The notes under the pieces are model-generated. The model made no database searches. It saw only the letters and a program-made list of their open reading frames with translations, and was not told the DNA's origin. The translations under genes and the position numbers were made by a program. Positions 52,701 through 57,229 of a stretch of 64,000 bases of DNA are shown piece by piece. Position 1 is the stretch's first letter. Each line of letters begins with the position of its first letter. The DNA comes from Tolypeutes matacus (taxonomy: Eukaryota > Chordata > Mammalia > Cingulata > Chlamyphoridae): positions 9,005,842 through 9,069,841 of the forward strand of contig JAKSZT010053769.1 in the NCBI GenBank assembly GCA_026826555.1, in the 5' to 3' direction.

Positions 52701-54886
52701 TTAGAATATTATTACAATGATTAGAAAAAGTCACCATAAACTATCTTGACAAAAGTATGTTGCTGTCTGCTCCCTCCCCAACAGACTGCTGGCCGACTGG
52801 CACGGTGCCCAGAAGGAGGATAGGCCATTTGACAGATGTGGTTGTCACTAGCAGGGACCTTTGAATTTGAAAGTTTTTATACTGCTCTAATTTATTCTAT
52901 ATAAACAACGTCTGCTAGAGACTTTTAAGCATATACCACATTCACCCTCGAATTGCCTTTGTTTTATAAAAAGATGATTTTAGTTTAGGTTCTTTTTTTT
53001 TCTTTTTCTACACCTTTATGATTGGTTCCTCCTAATTTCGAGCATCTGTATTTTCTTCTGTCAATGTTTACTGAATACCTGCTGTGTACCAGATGCTGAG
53101 TTAGGATTTTTGGGGTCCAGAAGTAAAGAAGACAGAGTCCCTGTCCTCGAGGAATTCTTAGACCAGTTGTGGAGATGGATATAAATGCAATTAGTGATAA
53201 TGGAAGGTATTAATGGCTACTATAGAGGGTCAGCTAGAAGGTTATGAAATACCAAGAAGGGAGGAATAAAACACTCATCAGAGTTTAGTTCTCAAATCGT
53301 ACTGCGTTAAGCTGCCATTTTTGGCATATGTATCTGTAAGTGATCTGATACATCAACTACAAGTGAGTTTGATCTTCCCAAATGGAATGGAAAGTCCTTG
53401 AAGACAAGTAGCCATATTGAGGATGTGGATCCCAGGGTACCTGGGAGATGCACAAAAGGTGACTGATTTACTGAGTGAACTTGTTGCCTGGTGACAGTGA
53501 GAGTGGTACTTTGTGGCTAAAACAGAGATGCAGGACCCATTGATTAGAGACCCTTGAACTCAAGCTTTTAAGCAAAGCACAGCTATGAACTCAGAGGCAA
53601 AGGCTCGTATAAAAGATGTTGGAGCCAGTGCCAGCATGGTGCTTCCTTCCTTTCAGGAGAGAAGGTTGTCAGCTCACTGACCACATAGCACTCCTTCCCA
53701 GTTCTCAAGAGGAAAGGTTCTAGGAATGCTGCTGCCATCTCCACGGGGACAGGGAAAGAAGCTGGTCTTCAGCAACTCATATGATCCTTGAAATTATTTA
53801 TTATAGTCATTATTTTTTATGGCTATGGTCGATAATTCGCGTATAGTGTATACATTCTTTTAGTTATTACTATCTCATAGAAACAAATTTATGGATAAAC
53901 AAAACAAAGTATATTTGAATAGGATGGGAAACTGGCTGAAATGTATTTGTGGGAGCCAAAAAAAAAAAAAAAAAAAACCCTGGAAATTAATTTTTGTAAG
54001 AGGAGTAATTTTCACAAGTCAGCAGTTGTCCTATCTCTTATACTCTCCTGCTGTCTAATTTCTGACAAGTGAGAAGATGAGACCCAGTAGGGAATATAAT
54101 TTAGATAACTTGCTGAACACACTGTCTTAAGACTAAGAAATAGAAAGATTTTAGAGAATATATTTCAGTAGGTTTAAAAATTATCAAAAGCTATATTTAA
54201 AATAATCAATTTCCCATTATTCCCACAGCTTTAAAATATCACTTATACTTCTATAGGTGGCTGTCACATTTGGTTTCTCAAAACACTGGGTGTTAACAGA
54301 GGGGAGATCATGGTCTAGAACCGTTTTGTCTTCAAACTCCCCCCCCCCCCAAAAAAAAGACCACACCTCACACCTCCCCTGTTTAAGGTGTAGAAAGTTA
54401 TTAGCCACCTGCTGGCAGGTGAGATAAGATGGGCAGTATCACTGATAGAAGACAGGTTCATGTAGGAAAAAGACTTCAGCATTCAGTTGTTCAAGTTCTG
54501 CCTTTGAGTTATCCCTGATCTGATTTTCTACATGGGTTTAGAATAAACCCACCTGTGGCTTTAGTCTGTAAAACCTTAGAGCTGGTGGGAGGATGGAATT
54601 ATCCCTCTTCCATAGTTAAGCCCATGCTATAACATTTCAATTCCTTCAAAAGGTGGAAACGTGGCTTCTGCAACTTGAACAAACCATGCAAGAAACAGTA
54701 CGATACTCTATCACAGAAGCCCTTGCAGCCTATGAGGAAAAACCCAGGGAACTGTGGATTTTTGATTTCCCGGCTCAAGTTGCACTAACTAGCTCACAAA
54801 TATGGTGGACTACAGATGTGGGAATAGCCTTCAGTAGACTGGAGGAAGGCTATGAAACGGCTTTAAAGGATTTCCATAAAAAACAG
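2793..54886 (+). CDS. DNAH11: DNAH11, axonemal dynein heavy chain 11 (partial, 21 internal exons)
   Basis: Spliced coding region of an outer-arm axonemal dynein heavy chain, the ATP-driven motor that powers ciliary beating. Exons are 2793-2930, 3231-3355, 3943-4138, 6496-6600, 6759-7151, 14341-14673, 14891-15145, 15229-15398, 15669-15891, 19245-19361, 19460-19546, 25896-26054, 26989-27072, 28495-28653, 31307-31429, 32192-32314, 33838-34062, 35393-35484, 36698-36824, 51690-51839 and 54653-54886. They total 3618 nt (1206 codons) with consistent phases and no stop. Codons 1 to about 690 are tail (DHC_N1 type). Codons from about 730 are linker (DHC_N2), with [32 protein letters not shown] and [13 protein letters not shown]. 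The family is usually about 4500 residues, so this is roughly the second quarter. DNAH11 is preferred over DNAH9 and DNAH17 from remembered paralogue differences, not an alignment. In human, DNAH11 loss causes primary ciliary dyskinesia and laterality defects, and the mouse orthologue is the left-right dynein. The reading frame looks functional. Confidence 0.88.
3231..3355 (+). CDS. DNAH11: DNAH11 exon, tail (window codons 47-87)
   Basis: The acceptor is 'caacttgcag' and the donor is CT|gtaagt. The exon is 125 nt and ends two bases into codon 88. It encodes [18 protein letters not shown] followed by [15 protein letters not shown]. The NMP..G..KWA.E...R pattern is a conserved DHC_N1 signature of outer-arm heavy chains. 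Confidence 0.9.
3356..3942 (+). other. DNAH11: DNAH11 intron, 587 bp
   Basis: GT-AG intron. It is AT-rich with a T-run near 3629. I see no recognisable repeat or gene. Confidence 0.8.
3943..4138 (+). CDS. DNAH11: DNAH11 exon, tail (window codons 88-153)
   Basis: The acceptor is 'tattcctacag' and the donor AAG|gtaggc. The exon is 196 nt, and its first base completes a leucine codon split across the intron. It encodes [17 protein letters not shown], then a run ending LLNVNFDPK. Using the next AG (3949-3950) as acceptor would bring in a stop codon within three codons, which fixes the start at 3943. Confidence 0.88.
4345..4480 (+). repeat. L2 LINE 3' end
   Basis: It contains 'cttgaggacagggtccatgt' followed by 'cttaataaatatttgctgaa', the characteristic 3' end of L2 in sense orientation. 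Confidence 0.75.
4960..5075. repeat. T-rich low-complexity tract
   Basis: Mostly ttttattta-type repeats with long T-runs. Confidence 0.85.
5238..5301 (-). mobile_element. Antisense SINE 3' fragment
   Basis: 'aaaaagatttatttatttat' followed by 'ctcattatttgcgcttgct' is the reverse complement of the tail end of the DAS-type SINEs elsewhere in the window. Confidence 0.6.
5306..5400 (-). mobile_element. Antisense L1 3' end, strongly truncated
   Basis: The stretch from 'tttattgaaatatatcactc' to 'gtacagtaatagttgt' matches the 3' ends of the longer antisense L1s at 10863 and 41950. Confidence 0.75.
6496..6600 (+). CDS. DNAH11: DNAH11 exon, tail (window codons 154-188)
   Basis: The exon is 105 nt, phase 0. 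It encodes [18 protein letters not shown] and [17 protein letters not shown]; the VLREVKYL block and the IPDSA motif are shared by axonemal heavy-chain tails. The acceptor is 'ttttgctag'. A second AG four bases downstream (6498-6499) would break the frame. The donor is AAG|gtttgt. Confidence 0.88.
6759..7151 (+). CDS. DNAH11: DNAH11 exon, tail (window codons 189-319), largest exon in window
   Basis: This is the longest exon seen, 393 nt and phase 0, separated from the previous one by only 158 bases. It encodes [18 protein letters not shown], then [17 protein letters not shown] and [11 protein letters not shown], ending [17 protein letters not shown]...EL and the tryptophan-rich segment match the central DHC_N1 tail of DNAH9/11/17. 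The acceptor is 'tgcctctttcag' and the donor GAG|gtaatt. Confidence 0.92.
7430..7560 (+). repeat. Possible MIR fragment
   Basis: The pattern 'ggccattatgtgtgggacac' followed by 'catcaccttatggagccctc' resembles a diverged MIR. Weak support. Confidence 0.4.
7660..9440 (+). repeat. Ancient 1.7 kb interspersed repeat (family not named)
   Basis: A long G/A-rich stretch with ordered phrases known from a dispersed eutherian repeat: 'gtcaggaaggctct', 'aggccattataaggactttg', 'gttttggatatgttagagtt', 'tctagagttcaggggagaag' and 'tttggcaacatggaagtcat'. I recognise the family from these phrases but do not assert its RepBase name. ORFs within it are chance readings. Confidence 0.6.
9885..10046 (+). repeat. 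Purine-only tract: G-run, GA and GGAA repeats
   Basis: About 160 bases of A and G interrupted by one C (9916): a G-run, then (GA)n, then mixed GGGA and a long (GGAA)n block. Confidence 0.97.
10689..10832 (+). repeat. Duplicated intronic segment, copy 1
   Basis: About 140 bases that recur at 13229-13371. Shared phrases are 'gtcacatagactaca', 'aacacagcatccctga', 'aggagcagt' and 'agaaacctctagaactct'. Confidence 0.8.
10863..12494 (-). mobile_element. 5'-truncated antisense L1 with nested SINE
   Basis: It starts with a T-run (the reverse-complemented poly-A tail), then 3' UTR, then ORF2 3' sequence in antisense ('ccattcatcagttgatggg', 'gggattgctgggtcatatgg', 'gatatctcattgtagttttg'). It is flanked by a 17-bp target-site duplication with two mismatches (10846-10862 and 12495-12511). 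A SINE sits at 10937-11031. Confidence 0.9.
10937..11031 (+). mobile_element. DAS-type SINE nested in L1
   Basis: A tRNA-derived head (A-box 'tggctcaaacggttg', B-box-like 'ggattcgatctcc') and an A-run, flanked by aaaaagtgta at 10927-10936 and 11032-11041. Removing it restores the L1 3' UTR seen uninterrupted near 42000. Confidence 0.9.
13229..13371 (+). repeat. Duplicated intronic segment, copy 2
   Basis: Second copy of the 10689-10832 segment, in the same orientation and separated by about 2.4 kb that includes an L1. By eye the identity looks around 80 percent. Confidence 0.8.
14341..14673 (+). CDS. DNAH11: DNAH11 exon, tail (window codons 320-430)
   Basis: The exon is 333 nt, phase 0, after a 7.2 kb intron. 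It begins [18 protein letters not shown], continues [19 protein letters not shown], and contains [20 protein letters not shown] and [17 protein letters not shown]. The FEAQ/FQAQ...PE.VF.PSL block is strongly conserved in this subfamily. The [13 protein letters not shown] and KQLKPAPFF variants are the part that most favours DNAH11 over DNAH9. The acceptor is 'tctgtttctag' and the donor CAG|gtattt. Confidence 0.93.
14891..15145 (+). CDS. DNAH11: DNAH11 exon, tail (window codons 431-515), ends at a GC donor
   Basis: The exon is 255 nt, phase 0. It encodes [18 protein letters not shown], then [16 protein letters not shown], and ends [10 protein letters not shown]. The following exon must join directly as [10 protein letters not shown] to keep the family alignment. 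The 5' splice site is therefore CAG|gcaaga, a GC-type donor. Reading on through the intron meets a stop at 15188-15190. Confidence 0.9.
15146..15228 (+). other. DNAH11: 83-bp GC-AG intron
   Basis: The intron begins gcaaga after exon base 15145 and ends 'tccaattatag'. The GC donor has an otherwise perfect CAG|gcaag context, typical of the minor GC-AG class spliced by the major spliceosome. Confidence 0.88.
15229..15398 (+). CDS. DNAH11: DNAH11 exon, tail (window codons 516-571)
   Basis: The exon is 170 nt and ends two bases (AG) into codon 572. It encodes [17 protein letters not shown], then [19 protein letters not shown] and [14 protein letters not shown]. The W.K.D..PFK.SLLN.IK.WS motif is conserved in tails of outer-arm chains. 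It lies only 83 bases after the previous exon. The acceptor is 'tccaattatag' and the donor AG|gtagct. Confidence 0.92.
15596..15661. repeat. TG/TA microsatellite at a 3' splice site
   Basis: Mixed (TA)n, a pure (TG)n block and a (TA)n block run up to 'tttaacag', the acceptor of the exon that begins at 15669. Confidence 0.95.
15669..15891 (+). CDS. DNAH11: DNAH11 exon, tail (window codons 572-646)
   Basis: The exon is 223 nt, and its first base completes a serine codon. It encodes [19 protein letters not shown], then [20 protein letters not shown] and [41 protein letters not shown] is a hallmark of the DNAH9/11/17 group. The acceptor AG is preceded by a TG/TA microsatellite instead of a normal pyrimidine tract. 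The donor is GAG|gtaagt. Confidence 0.93.
15892..19244 (+). other. DNAH11: DNAH11 intron, 3353 bp
   Basis: GT-AG intron with a MIR near its 5' end (15930-16140). The remainder, about 3 kb, shows only short A-runs (17336-17360). I recognise no other element. Confidence 0.75.
15930..16140 (+). repeat. MIR SINE
   Basis: 'ataacttctcaaggtcacac' followed by 'aagtaataagg' matches the MIR core. Confidence 0.8.
19245..19361 (+). CDS. DNAH11: DNAH11 exon, tail/linker boundary (window codons 647-685)
   Basis: The exon is 117 nt, phase 0. It encodes [19 protein letters not shown], then [15 protein letters not shown], and ends ILFD. ELPEKW...KK.A..V...V.PL...EV..LR is the conserved run at the end of the tail. 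The acceptor is 'tttgtttttgcag' and the donor GAT|gtaagc. Confidence 0.92.
19460..19546 (+). CDS. DNAH11: DNAH11 exon (window codons 686-714)
   Basis: A small 87-nt exon, phase 0, after a 98-base intron. It encodes [18 protein letters not shown] and [11 protein letters not shown]; the F...F....PF.F....P pattern is shared with paralogues. The acceptor is 'tactctgatcag' and the donor AAG|gtaatg. Confidence 0.9.
19795..20055 (+). repeat. MIR SINE
   Basis: 'tttgagcacttaccatatgt' near the start, and later 'gtgaggaactaggattcaac', give MIR order and orientation. Confidence 0.8.
20070..20097. repeat. Long T homopolymer
   Basis: An uninterrupted T-run of about 28 bases. Its true length is uncertain because such runs are prone to sequencing error. 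Confidence 0.9.
22400..24180 (+). mobile_element. Decayed sense L1 (ORF2 and 3' UTR remains)
   Basis: Order and phrases fit ORF2 reverse-transcriptase DNA: 'ccctgatggtttcactgg', 'aggacaatttctctcatata', 'gttgggttcattccac', 'aacaaattaaaagagcatat'. These are followed by 3' sequence like 'atattcatacaatgtagtac'. Stops are frequent and no ORF survives. Confidence 0.7.
22738..22792 (+). mobile_element. Tail-only retroposed insertion
   Basis: A 55-bp insert, mostly aaataaataaa-type sequence plus an A-run, lies between perfect 11-bp repeats aaaggacattg (22727-22737 and 22793-22803). It resembles the last bases of a DAS-type SINE and its tail. Confidence 0.8.
24226..24421 (+). mobile_element. DAS-type SINE, first of a tandem pair
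   Basis: A GC-rich tRNA-like head with A-box 'tggctcaatcagtagg' and B-box 'gggttcggttccc', a body with 'gctgacccagcgagcac', then an A-rich tail. Its 5' flank is aaagttattgg (24215-24225). Confidence 0.92.
24432..24780 (+). mobile_element. Dimeric DAS-type SINE, second of a tandem pair
   Basis: Two tRNA-like units: A-box 'tggctcagttgattgg' with B-box 'gggttcgattccc', then a second head 'ggtagctcaagagag' with 'aggatcgattccc'. A tail with repeated gacacaga follows. It is flanked by aaattattgg (24422-24431) and aagttattgg (24781-24790). Confidence 0.92.
25896..26054 (+). CDS. DNAH11: DNAH11 exon, start of linker (window codons 715-767)
   Basis: The exon is 159 nt, phase 0. It encodes [18 protein letters not shown], then [20 protein letters not shown] and [16 protein letters not shown]...C.KE...LK.LWD marks the beginning of the DHC_N2 linker. 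The acceptor is 'ttttctccttag' and the donor AGA|gtaaga. Confidence 0.93.
26055..26988 (+). other. DNAH11: DNAH11 intron, 934 bp
   Basis: GT-AG intron. AT-rich single-copy-looking sequence with no repeat I recognise. Confidence 0.8.
26989..27072 (+). CDS. DNAH11: DNAH11 exon, linker (window codons 768-795), ends at a GC donor
   Basis: The exon is 84 nt, phase 0. It encodes [18 protein letters not shown] and [11 protein letters not shown]....W..I..E.M......F.K is the expected linker pattern. The donor is AAG|gcaagt, a second GC-type 5' splice site. The only nearby GT (27077) would shift the frame into the next exon. The acceptor is 'tgcggtttcag'. Confidence 0.91.
27073..28494 (+). other. DNAH11: DNAH11 GC-AG intron, 1422 bp
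   Basis: The intron begins gcaagt and ends with a good pyrimidine tract, 'cacttttcttcag'. I see no transposon or gene inside. Short ORFs there (for example 27420-27611) resemble no known protein. Confidence 0.85.
28495..28653 (+). CDS. DNAH11: DNAH11 exon, linker (window codons 796-848)
   Basis: The exon is 159 nt, phase 0. It encodes [20 protein letters not shown], then [14 protein letters not shown] and [21 protein letters not shown] and L..PA.R.RHW.QLM..G are among the most conserved parts of the dynein linker. The acceptor is 'cttttcttcag' and the donor GGG|gtcagt. Confidence 0.95.
28785..28990 (+). repeat. MIR SINE
   Basis: 'ccatgtgacctcaggcaag' and 'tcacttaccctctct' with 'cagtaaaatgagagggat' are the MIR core in sense. 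Confidence 0.9.
29265..29500 (+). repeat. MIR SINE interrupted by a microsatellite
   Basis: MIR core ('ctggggcaagttcccttt', 'ctgtgaaataaaaataatg') and MIR 3' part ('gtagtaaatgctcaagttat') flank a TG/TA repeat. Confidence 0.75.
29405..29465. repeat. (TG)n(TA)n microsatellite
   Basis: About 60 bases of tatg/tg repeats switching to ta repeats. Confidence 0.97.
29932..30553. mobile_element. Palindromic DNA transposon, split by an LTR
   Basis: The left arm 'aggtgaccaacttgtctggt' plus 'ttgcccaggac' is the imperfect reverse complement of the right arm 'gtcctgggcaaattgg' plus 'ttggtctccc'. Together they form long terminal inverted repeats once the LTR at 30022-30511 is removed. Confidence 0.65.
30022..30511 (-). 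mobile_element. Antisense solo LTR (MaLR-like)
   Basis: TG...CA termini (tgttttaat ... actcaaaca) with near-matching 5-bp flanks ccatg (30017-30021) and ccata (30512-30516). The minus strand carries a TATA-like 'cctttataagcagg' and a polyadenylation-like 'ttaataaatc'. No viral coding sequence is present. Confidence 0.65.
31307..31429 (+). CDS. DNAH11: DNAH11 exon, linker (window codons 849-889)
   Basis: The exon is 123 nt, phase 0. It encodes [20 protein letters not shown], then [18 protein letters not shown], then TEK. The ED.VR.IVDKA.KE run is conserved. The donor AAG|gtggtg is weak, and one more GT three bases on could add a single valine in frame. The family alignment favours the first. 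Confidence 0.92.
31430..32191 (+). other. DNAH11: DNAH11 intron, 762 bp
   Basis: GT-AG intron with a MIR at 31655-31860. The rest is unassigned. Confidence 0.8.
31655..31860 (+). repeat. MIR SINE
   Basis: 'gcatgaggaaacagaggtac' and 'aactgggattcatgctcag' match MIR order in sense. Confidence 0.85.
32192..32314 (+). CDS. DNAH11: DNAH11 exon, linker (window codons 890-930)
   Basis: The exon is 123 nt, phase 0. It encodes [20 protein letters not shown], then [20 protein letters not shown] and Q. TW..MEF.YE.H.RT..PLL.SDE.L...LE.NQ follows the family closely. The acceptor is 'tttattactag' and the donor CAA|gtaaga. Confidence 0.93.
32395..33470 (+). repeat. Ancient interspersed repeat, probably same kind as at 7660
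   Basis: It starts with 'ttattcattcaccgagctcc', then continues with G/A-rich phrases such as 'aggtagatgagacaagtt' and 'cgataatgagaggtaaagac', similar in style and order to the 7660-9440 element. Moderate support only. Confidence 0.4.
33690..33800 (+). repeat. L2/MIR-like fragment
   Basis: 'agcaaatatttatcgaatgc' then 'ctaggtcctgggaaaccaga' resembles a common ancient LINE/SINE-derived repeat. Confidence 0.5.
33838..34062 (+). CDS. DNAH11: DNAH11 exon, linker (window codons 931-1005)
   Basis: The exon is 225 nt, phase 0. It encodes [19 protein letters not shown], then [20 protein letters not shown] and [13 protein letters not shown]...SKYV..F...V..WQ, W.EVQRTW.HLESIF..SEDIR and RF.GID..FK are diagnostic DHC_N2 linker blocks. 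The donor AAG|gttgat is weaker than its neighbours. Confidence 0.95.
34184..34515 (+). mobile_element. MER-type non-autonomous DNA transposon
   Basis: 'cagggattgggaaactt', 'aaagggccagacagcaaat', 'agccatagacaataagtg' and 'gctccaataaagttttata' match a common hAT-like family. A second copy lies at 61871-62100. Confidence 0.75.
34675..34714. repeat. TA/TG microsatellite
   Basis: (TA)n, (TG)n, (TA)n blocks in sequence. Confidence 0.93.
34941..35074 (+). mobile_element. DAS-type SINE, first of a tandem pair
   Basis: A-box 'tggctcaagtggttga', B-box 'gggttcggttccc', short body and (aaaac)n tail. The left flank is aaatttatctt (34930-34940). Confidence 0.9.
35076..35175 (+). mobile_element. DAS-type SINE, second of a tandem pair
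   Basis: A-box 'tggctcagtggttga', a diverged B-box 'aggttcaaacc', and an (aaaac)n tail. The right flank aaatttatctt (35176-35186) matches the left flank of the first copy exactly. Confidence 0.9.
35393..35484 (+). CDS. DNAH11: DNAH11 exon, linker (window codons 1006-1035)
   Basis: The exon is 92 nt and ends two bases (AG) into an arginine codon. It encodes [20 protein letters not shown] and [10 protein letters not shown]. The acceptor is 'ttttcatacag' and the donor AG|gtaaga. The frame is completed by the first base of the next exon. Confidence 0.92.
35485..36697 (+). other. DNAH11: DNAH11 intron, 1213 bp
   Basis: GT-AG intron. A short 'cctacaaatatttatcaagc' patch near 35779 may be an L2/MIR relic. 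Nothing else is recognised. Confidence 0.75.
36698..36824 (+). CDS. DNAH11: DNAH11 exon, linker (window codons 1036-1078)
   Basis: The exon is 127 nt. It encodes [19 protein letters not shown], then [18 protein letters not shown] and AQPKQ. L..CEKAL.EYL.TKR.AFPRFYF.SS.DLLDILS is the best known linker signature in this family. The acceptor is 'attcatatag' and the donor CAG|gtaata. A 14.9 kb intron follows, the longest in the window. Confidence 0.96.
37028..37506 (+). mobile_element. Dimeric DAS-type SINE, full length
   Basis: A first head with A-box 'tggctcaaatggttgg' and B-box 'gggttcgatccc', a GC-rich linker with many CpGs, a second head 'aggtggcgcaggtggc' with 'aggatcgaatccc', and an aaataaataa tail. 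Flanks are aaaggcaatagg (37016-37027) and aaaggcagtagg (37507-37518). Confidence 0.93.
38048..38531. mobile_element. Non-autonomous hAT-like DNA transposon, complete ends
   Basis: Perfect 15-bp terminal inverted repeats, caggggttcttaaac and gtttaagaacccctg, are flanked by an 8-bp target duplication with one mismatch (acttagat at 38040-38047, atttagat at 38532-38539). Inner text such as 'ccaaggacccctttgccagt' fits a known dispersed family. No transposase ORF. Confidence 0.9.
39514..40281 (+). other. Unexplained 255-codon open reading frame in an intron
   Basis: The longest ORF in the window, sense with DNAH11 and rich in serine, leucine and proline. I recognise no domain, repeat or homologue. 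There are no clear splice sites, promoter or codon bias. Chance is possible because this stretch is C/T-rich on the plus strand, which lowers stop frequency. Confidence 0.25.
39651..39685. repeat. Perfect 13-bp inverted repeat (hairpin)
   Basis: gacagtccctgct and agcagggactgtc are exact reverse complements separated by the 9-base loop cttttggtc. The stem does not extend further. Confidence 0.95.
40748..41943 (-). mobile_element. Antisense L1, 3' portion
   Basis: 3' UTR sequence beginning 'aaatttattgaagtataaaa', then antisense ORF2 ('tgaatcacatggtaaatc', 'ccattctaataggtatgaa', 'catttcttctt'). It is continued by 42186-42765 after an inserted second L1 piece. Confidence 0.88.
41944..42185 (-). 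mobile_element. Short antisense L1 nested in another L1
   Basis: A second copy of the L1 3' end ('taatttattgaagtatatca' to 'aactattactactaac') interrupts the older L1 between 'ttttttgcccattt' and 'tcatttgtctttttattg', which are adjacent in an intact element. Confidence 0.8.
42186..42765 (-). mobile_element. Antisense L1 ORF2 fragment (continuation)
   Basis: The minus strand encodes a remnant of the ORF2p C-terminal region: [37 protein letters not shown], then [20 protein letters not shown] and [11 protein letters not shown]. It is a fragment, not a functional ORF2. Confidence 0.9.
44202..44340 (+). mobile_element. MER-type DNA transposon fragment
   Basis: 'ctgtgctgtctaatagga', 'gagccacatgtggctactga' and 'cttgaaatgtggcaacc' with 'ggaactgaatttttaat' match a widespread non-autonomous DNA transposon. 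Confidence 0.75.
46020..47200 (+). mobile_element. Ancient L1/HAL1-like fragment
   Basis: Phrases such as 'cacattgtagtaaaaatgct', 'actttcaaaggagcaaacag' and 'gactgacagccagcttttca' resemble old L1-lineage sequence in sense. Heavily decayed. Confidence 0.5.
47085..47162. repeat. TA/TG-rich microsatellite
   Basis: Interrupted tatatg repeats ending in a (TG)n block. Confidence 0.85.
47240..47733 (+). mobile_element. Sense L1 ORF2 3' fragment
   Basis: 'aaaaactggcttatcaaaag', 'gcaagccacaaagtgggaaa', 'gtaaagaactcctacaacc' and 'catcagagaaatgcaaatta' follow ORF2 3' order in sense. It stops before the 3' UTR. Confidence 0.85.
47734..48175 (+). mobile_element. L1 5' UTR-like segment without L1 body
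   Basis: It starts 'cttctggccatgatggagta' and runs through GC- and CpG-rich text typical of a mammalian L1 5' UTR (for example 'gacgggacagagtcctggag'). The sequence after about 48175 is AT-rich and not ORF1. Identification rests on style and context, not alignment. Confidence 0.55.
49408..49870 (-). mobile_element. Antisense ancient L1 3' end
   Basis: A T-run followed by 'aaactttattttcagagaag', 'gattcccatataacccatcc', 'acattagtgtggtacattag' and 'ttttgacaaaatgcataatg', the antisense of an L1M-type 3' UTR. Confidence 0.75.
51690..51839 (+). CDS. DNAH11: DNAH11 exon, linker (window codons 1079-1128)
   Basis: The exon is 150 nt, phase 0. It encodes [19 protein letters not shown], then [19 protein letters not shown] and GH. 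HL.KLFD.......F and GMYSKE.EYV.F match the family. The acceptor is 'ttattttattttag' and the donor CAT|gtaaga. Confidence 0.94.
51840..54652 (+). other. DNAH11: DNAH11 intron, 2813 bp
   Basis: GT-AG intron. It holds an L2/MIR-like fragment (53040-53190), an A-run at 53959-53977 and a C-run next to an A-run at 54340-54358. No gene seen. Confidence 0.75.
53040..53190 (+). repeat. L2/MIR-like fragment
   Basis: 'ttactgaatacctgctgtgt' with 'accagatgctgagttagg' and 'agagtccctgtcctcgagga' is a common ancient repeat motif. Confidence 0.6.
54653..54886 (+). CDS. DNAH11: DNAH11 exon, end of linker (window codons 1129-1206), last exon in window
   Basis: The exon is 234 nt, phase 0. It encodes [19 protein letters not shown], then [40 protein letters not shown] and [30 protein letters not shown]...QIWWT..VGIAF.RLEEGYE is nearly invariant in this subfamily and lies shortly before the AAA1 ring. 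The acceptor is 'ccttcaaaag' and the donor CAG|gtatta. The next exon is beyond the window. Confidence 0.96.
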
Positions 54887-54939
54887 GTATTATAGATTCA
54901 TGATTTTGAGACTAGAAGGGACTTGAGGAGGTAAGCTAG

Positions 54940-55010
54940 CTTCATTCATTCATTCATTCATTCATTTGTTCGTTCGTTATTTATGGAATATTTTCTGTGT
55001 GCAAGGCGCT
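54940..55010 (+). repeat. ATTC tandem repeat in an L2-like fragment
   Basis: (attc)n changing to (gttc)n, followed by 'atggaatattttctgtgtgc'. Confidence 0.75.
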
Positions 55011-57229
55011 ATGCCAGGAAGATTTTAGCTATCAGTTGTTTAACTTTTAATTTTCTACCTTTATATTACCCCTCTTCTAGTTTTCTACATGGGTTTTAAA
55101 CAGTCTGTCATATCCAGTATCCCCAAGCCCCTAGAATATCAGTCACATTTGTGTTGTGTTTGTTTCTTTTCTTCTACGTAAGACTGTCCAAGCTGATGTG
55201 TTTGTGAGAAAATATGTGTGCATTTTCTACATTTGCATGATTAAAAAAGATGGAGAGCTTTTCAGCAAAGACAAATATTTTCATAGTAGTATTTCAGTTT
55301 TCTGTTAATTATAAATGAGAGATGAGCAATTATTGGAAAATAGTCTATTCTGAATTCTACTTAATTCATCCCAGTTATGTTATTATGTTATCTCCTCTCC
55401 TTAAGCCTCCCTTTTTAAGGTATGCTCTTAGCTATGGAACAATTCTCTTAGCTTATAGATTCTGAGAATATTAGGTTTGGGAAGGAGATTAAATATTTGT
55501 TTGTCTACCCTTCTTGTTTTCAATGGATAAAATCTGAATCCAGAGATATTAAGTGACTTTCCCAATGTTGCACAATTTGAAGGTGAACTGGAAGAGCCAG
55601 CACCCTCTCCCAGCAATACTTTTAACTCAGGGCCTCAAAAATCAAATCGATTCAGATGATGAAGCATACTTGTATTGACAATACATTCAAGAATTTTAAG
55701 TTTTAAAGTGTGTTAAATATTCCTTTAAATTTTGCTCTTTTAATCTTGGAGAGGGGCCACAACTCTATTTGTGTTAGCCAAAGAAGTTTTGGTACCATTT
55801 ACTTTTGGAGAAAAATATATTCTTCTTGATTTTACATCCTGTGGAAGAGGAGGTAATGGTTTGTATTTAGAAGGGTTGCAGGGACAGGATTAGATTTAAG
55901 GAGGTGGCTGGTTTCCTTCTAATGGGACCGTCTCTACAATTTTAGTCACTGACACTTAGAGGAAGAGAATAGTTAAATTTTTTCCATGGGATAAACAAAC
56001 AAGATAATTAGTTTAACTGCAATTAATAATTGCTTTTTAATAAAAATAGCTTTTTAGTTAGTTAATTTGTTGCTGTTTGTGCTTTTATTATAACTATTTG
56101 CATTATACATTTAAGTAAGGCTATTTTAAAATACTTAGCTCTAATAAAATAACATTCCCTCAAATTTCAGGTATTATCAATCACTGTTCAAACACCACTC
56201 TTTTAGCAAACATATTGTACTCTAATTGTTTTTCTCTCTTTGCTCAACTCTGCCTTGCTTCCAACTCATCACTTTTGATATTATTAGACTATTGTGTTGC
56301 TTATAACAATACATGACATTTTGGGGATATTTCTTATATATATATAAATTTTATAAATTTAAAATCAATTTTAAAATTATATGTTTATTATTAAAAGTAA
56401 AGAAGAAGAAAATACGTTGGGGGGGGGGGGGCTAGAAAAAAGCAAGGAAAATAATTTTTAAAAAACACCCATAGATTCACTTCCCAATAGCTGGGCAACC
56501 TTTTGATATATAAACAAAAAATTTCCCACTATCTACTTTCTACCCATCTACTTATGTGTTTTTAGACATCTACATTTATATATGTAAATGTGTAGCTATA
56601 TGTAGCTATTTCATGTAAGTATAGCTATTTATTTATGTGCATACATATCTATGTATATAGACATACATAGAAAAACATCAATTTCTTTTACTTTCCATAC
56701 ATTTTATTTTGTTACCTCCTATTTCTACTCAATAGATCATCTGAATCTTTCCTTGTCATAAACATCACATCTGCACTAGAAATGACCAAATATTGTTCTT
56801 TTCAATGGATATACCAGAATTTTTTTCCTTCCTTCTACCTTATACGTTCTATGTTCTGATGTTGTTCTGACTTCTTATCAGGCATGGTTCTAGGTTCTAT
56901 GGTTTTGGTTGTGAAATTCCTGCTCTGGCGAGCTATCGATATATGTTACCTCCTCCTCCTCAAGGACCTTAGATGGATTTATTCTGAGCGCCGCCTCCCA
57001 TTTTACATGCCATTGTTTAACTTTATTTTTTTTGAATCCCTCATTAGTAATAGTAGTAGCTGTCGGTAGTTTAAATCTTACATAGATTTACTAAAATATT
57101 TAGTAATGACTTTGCTCATTAATTTTTTCAGCCCATTTCTTATTTTTGGATTCATTTCCCTTCTTCCTATCATGTATCTTCCAGCAGCGTGTGTAGTGAT
57201 GGGTGTAAGTAGGAGACTTTCTGGTTCCT

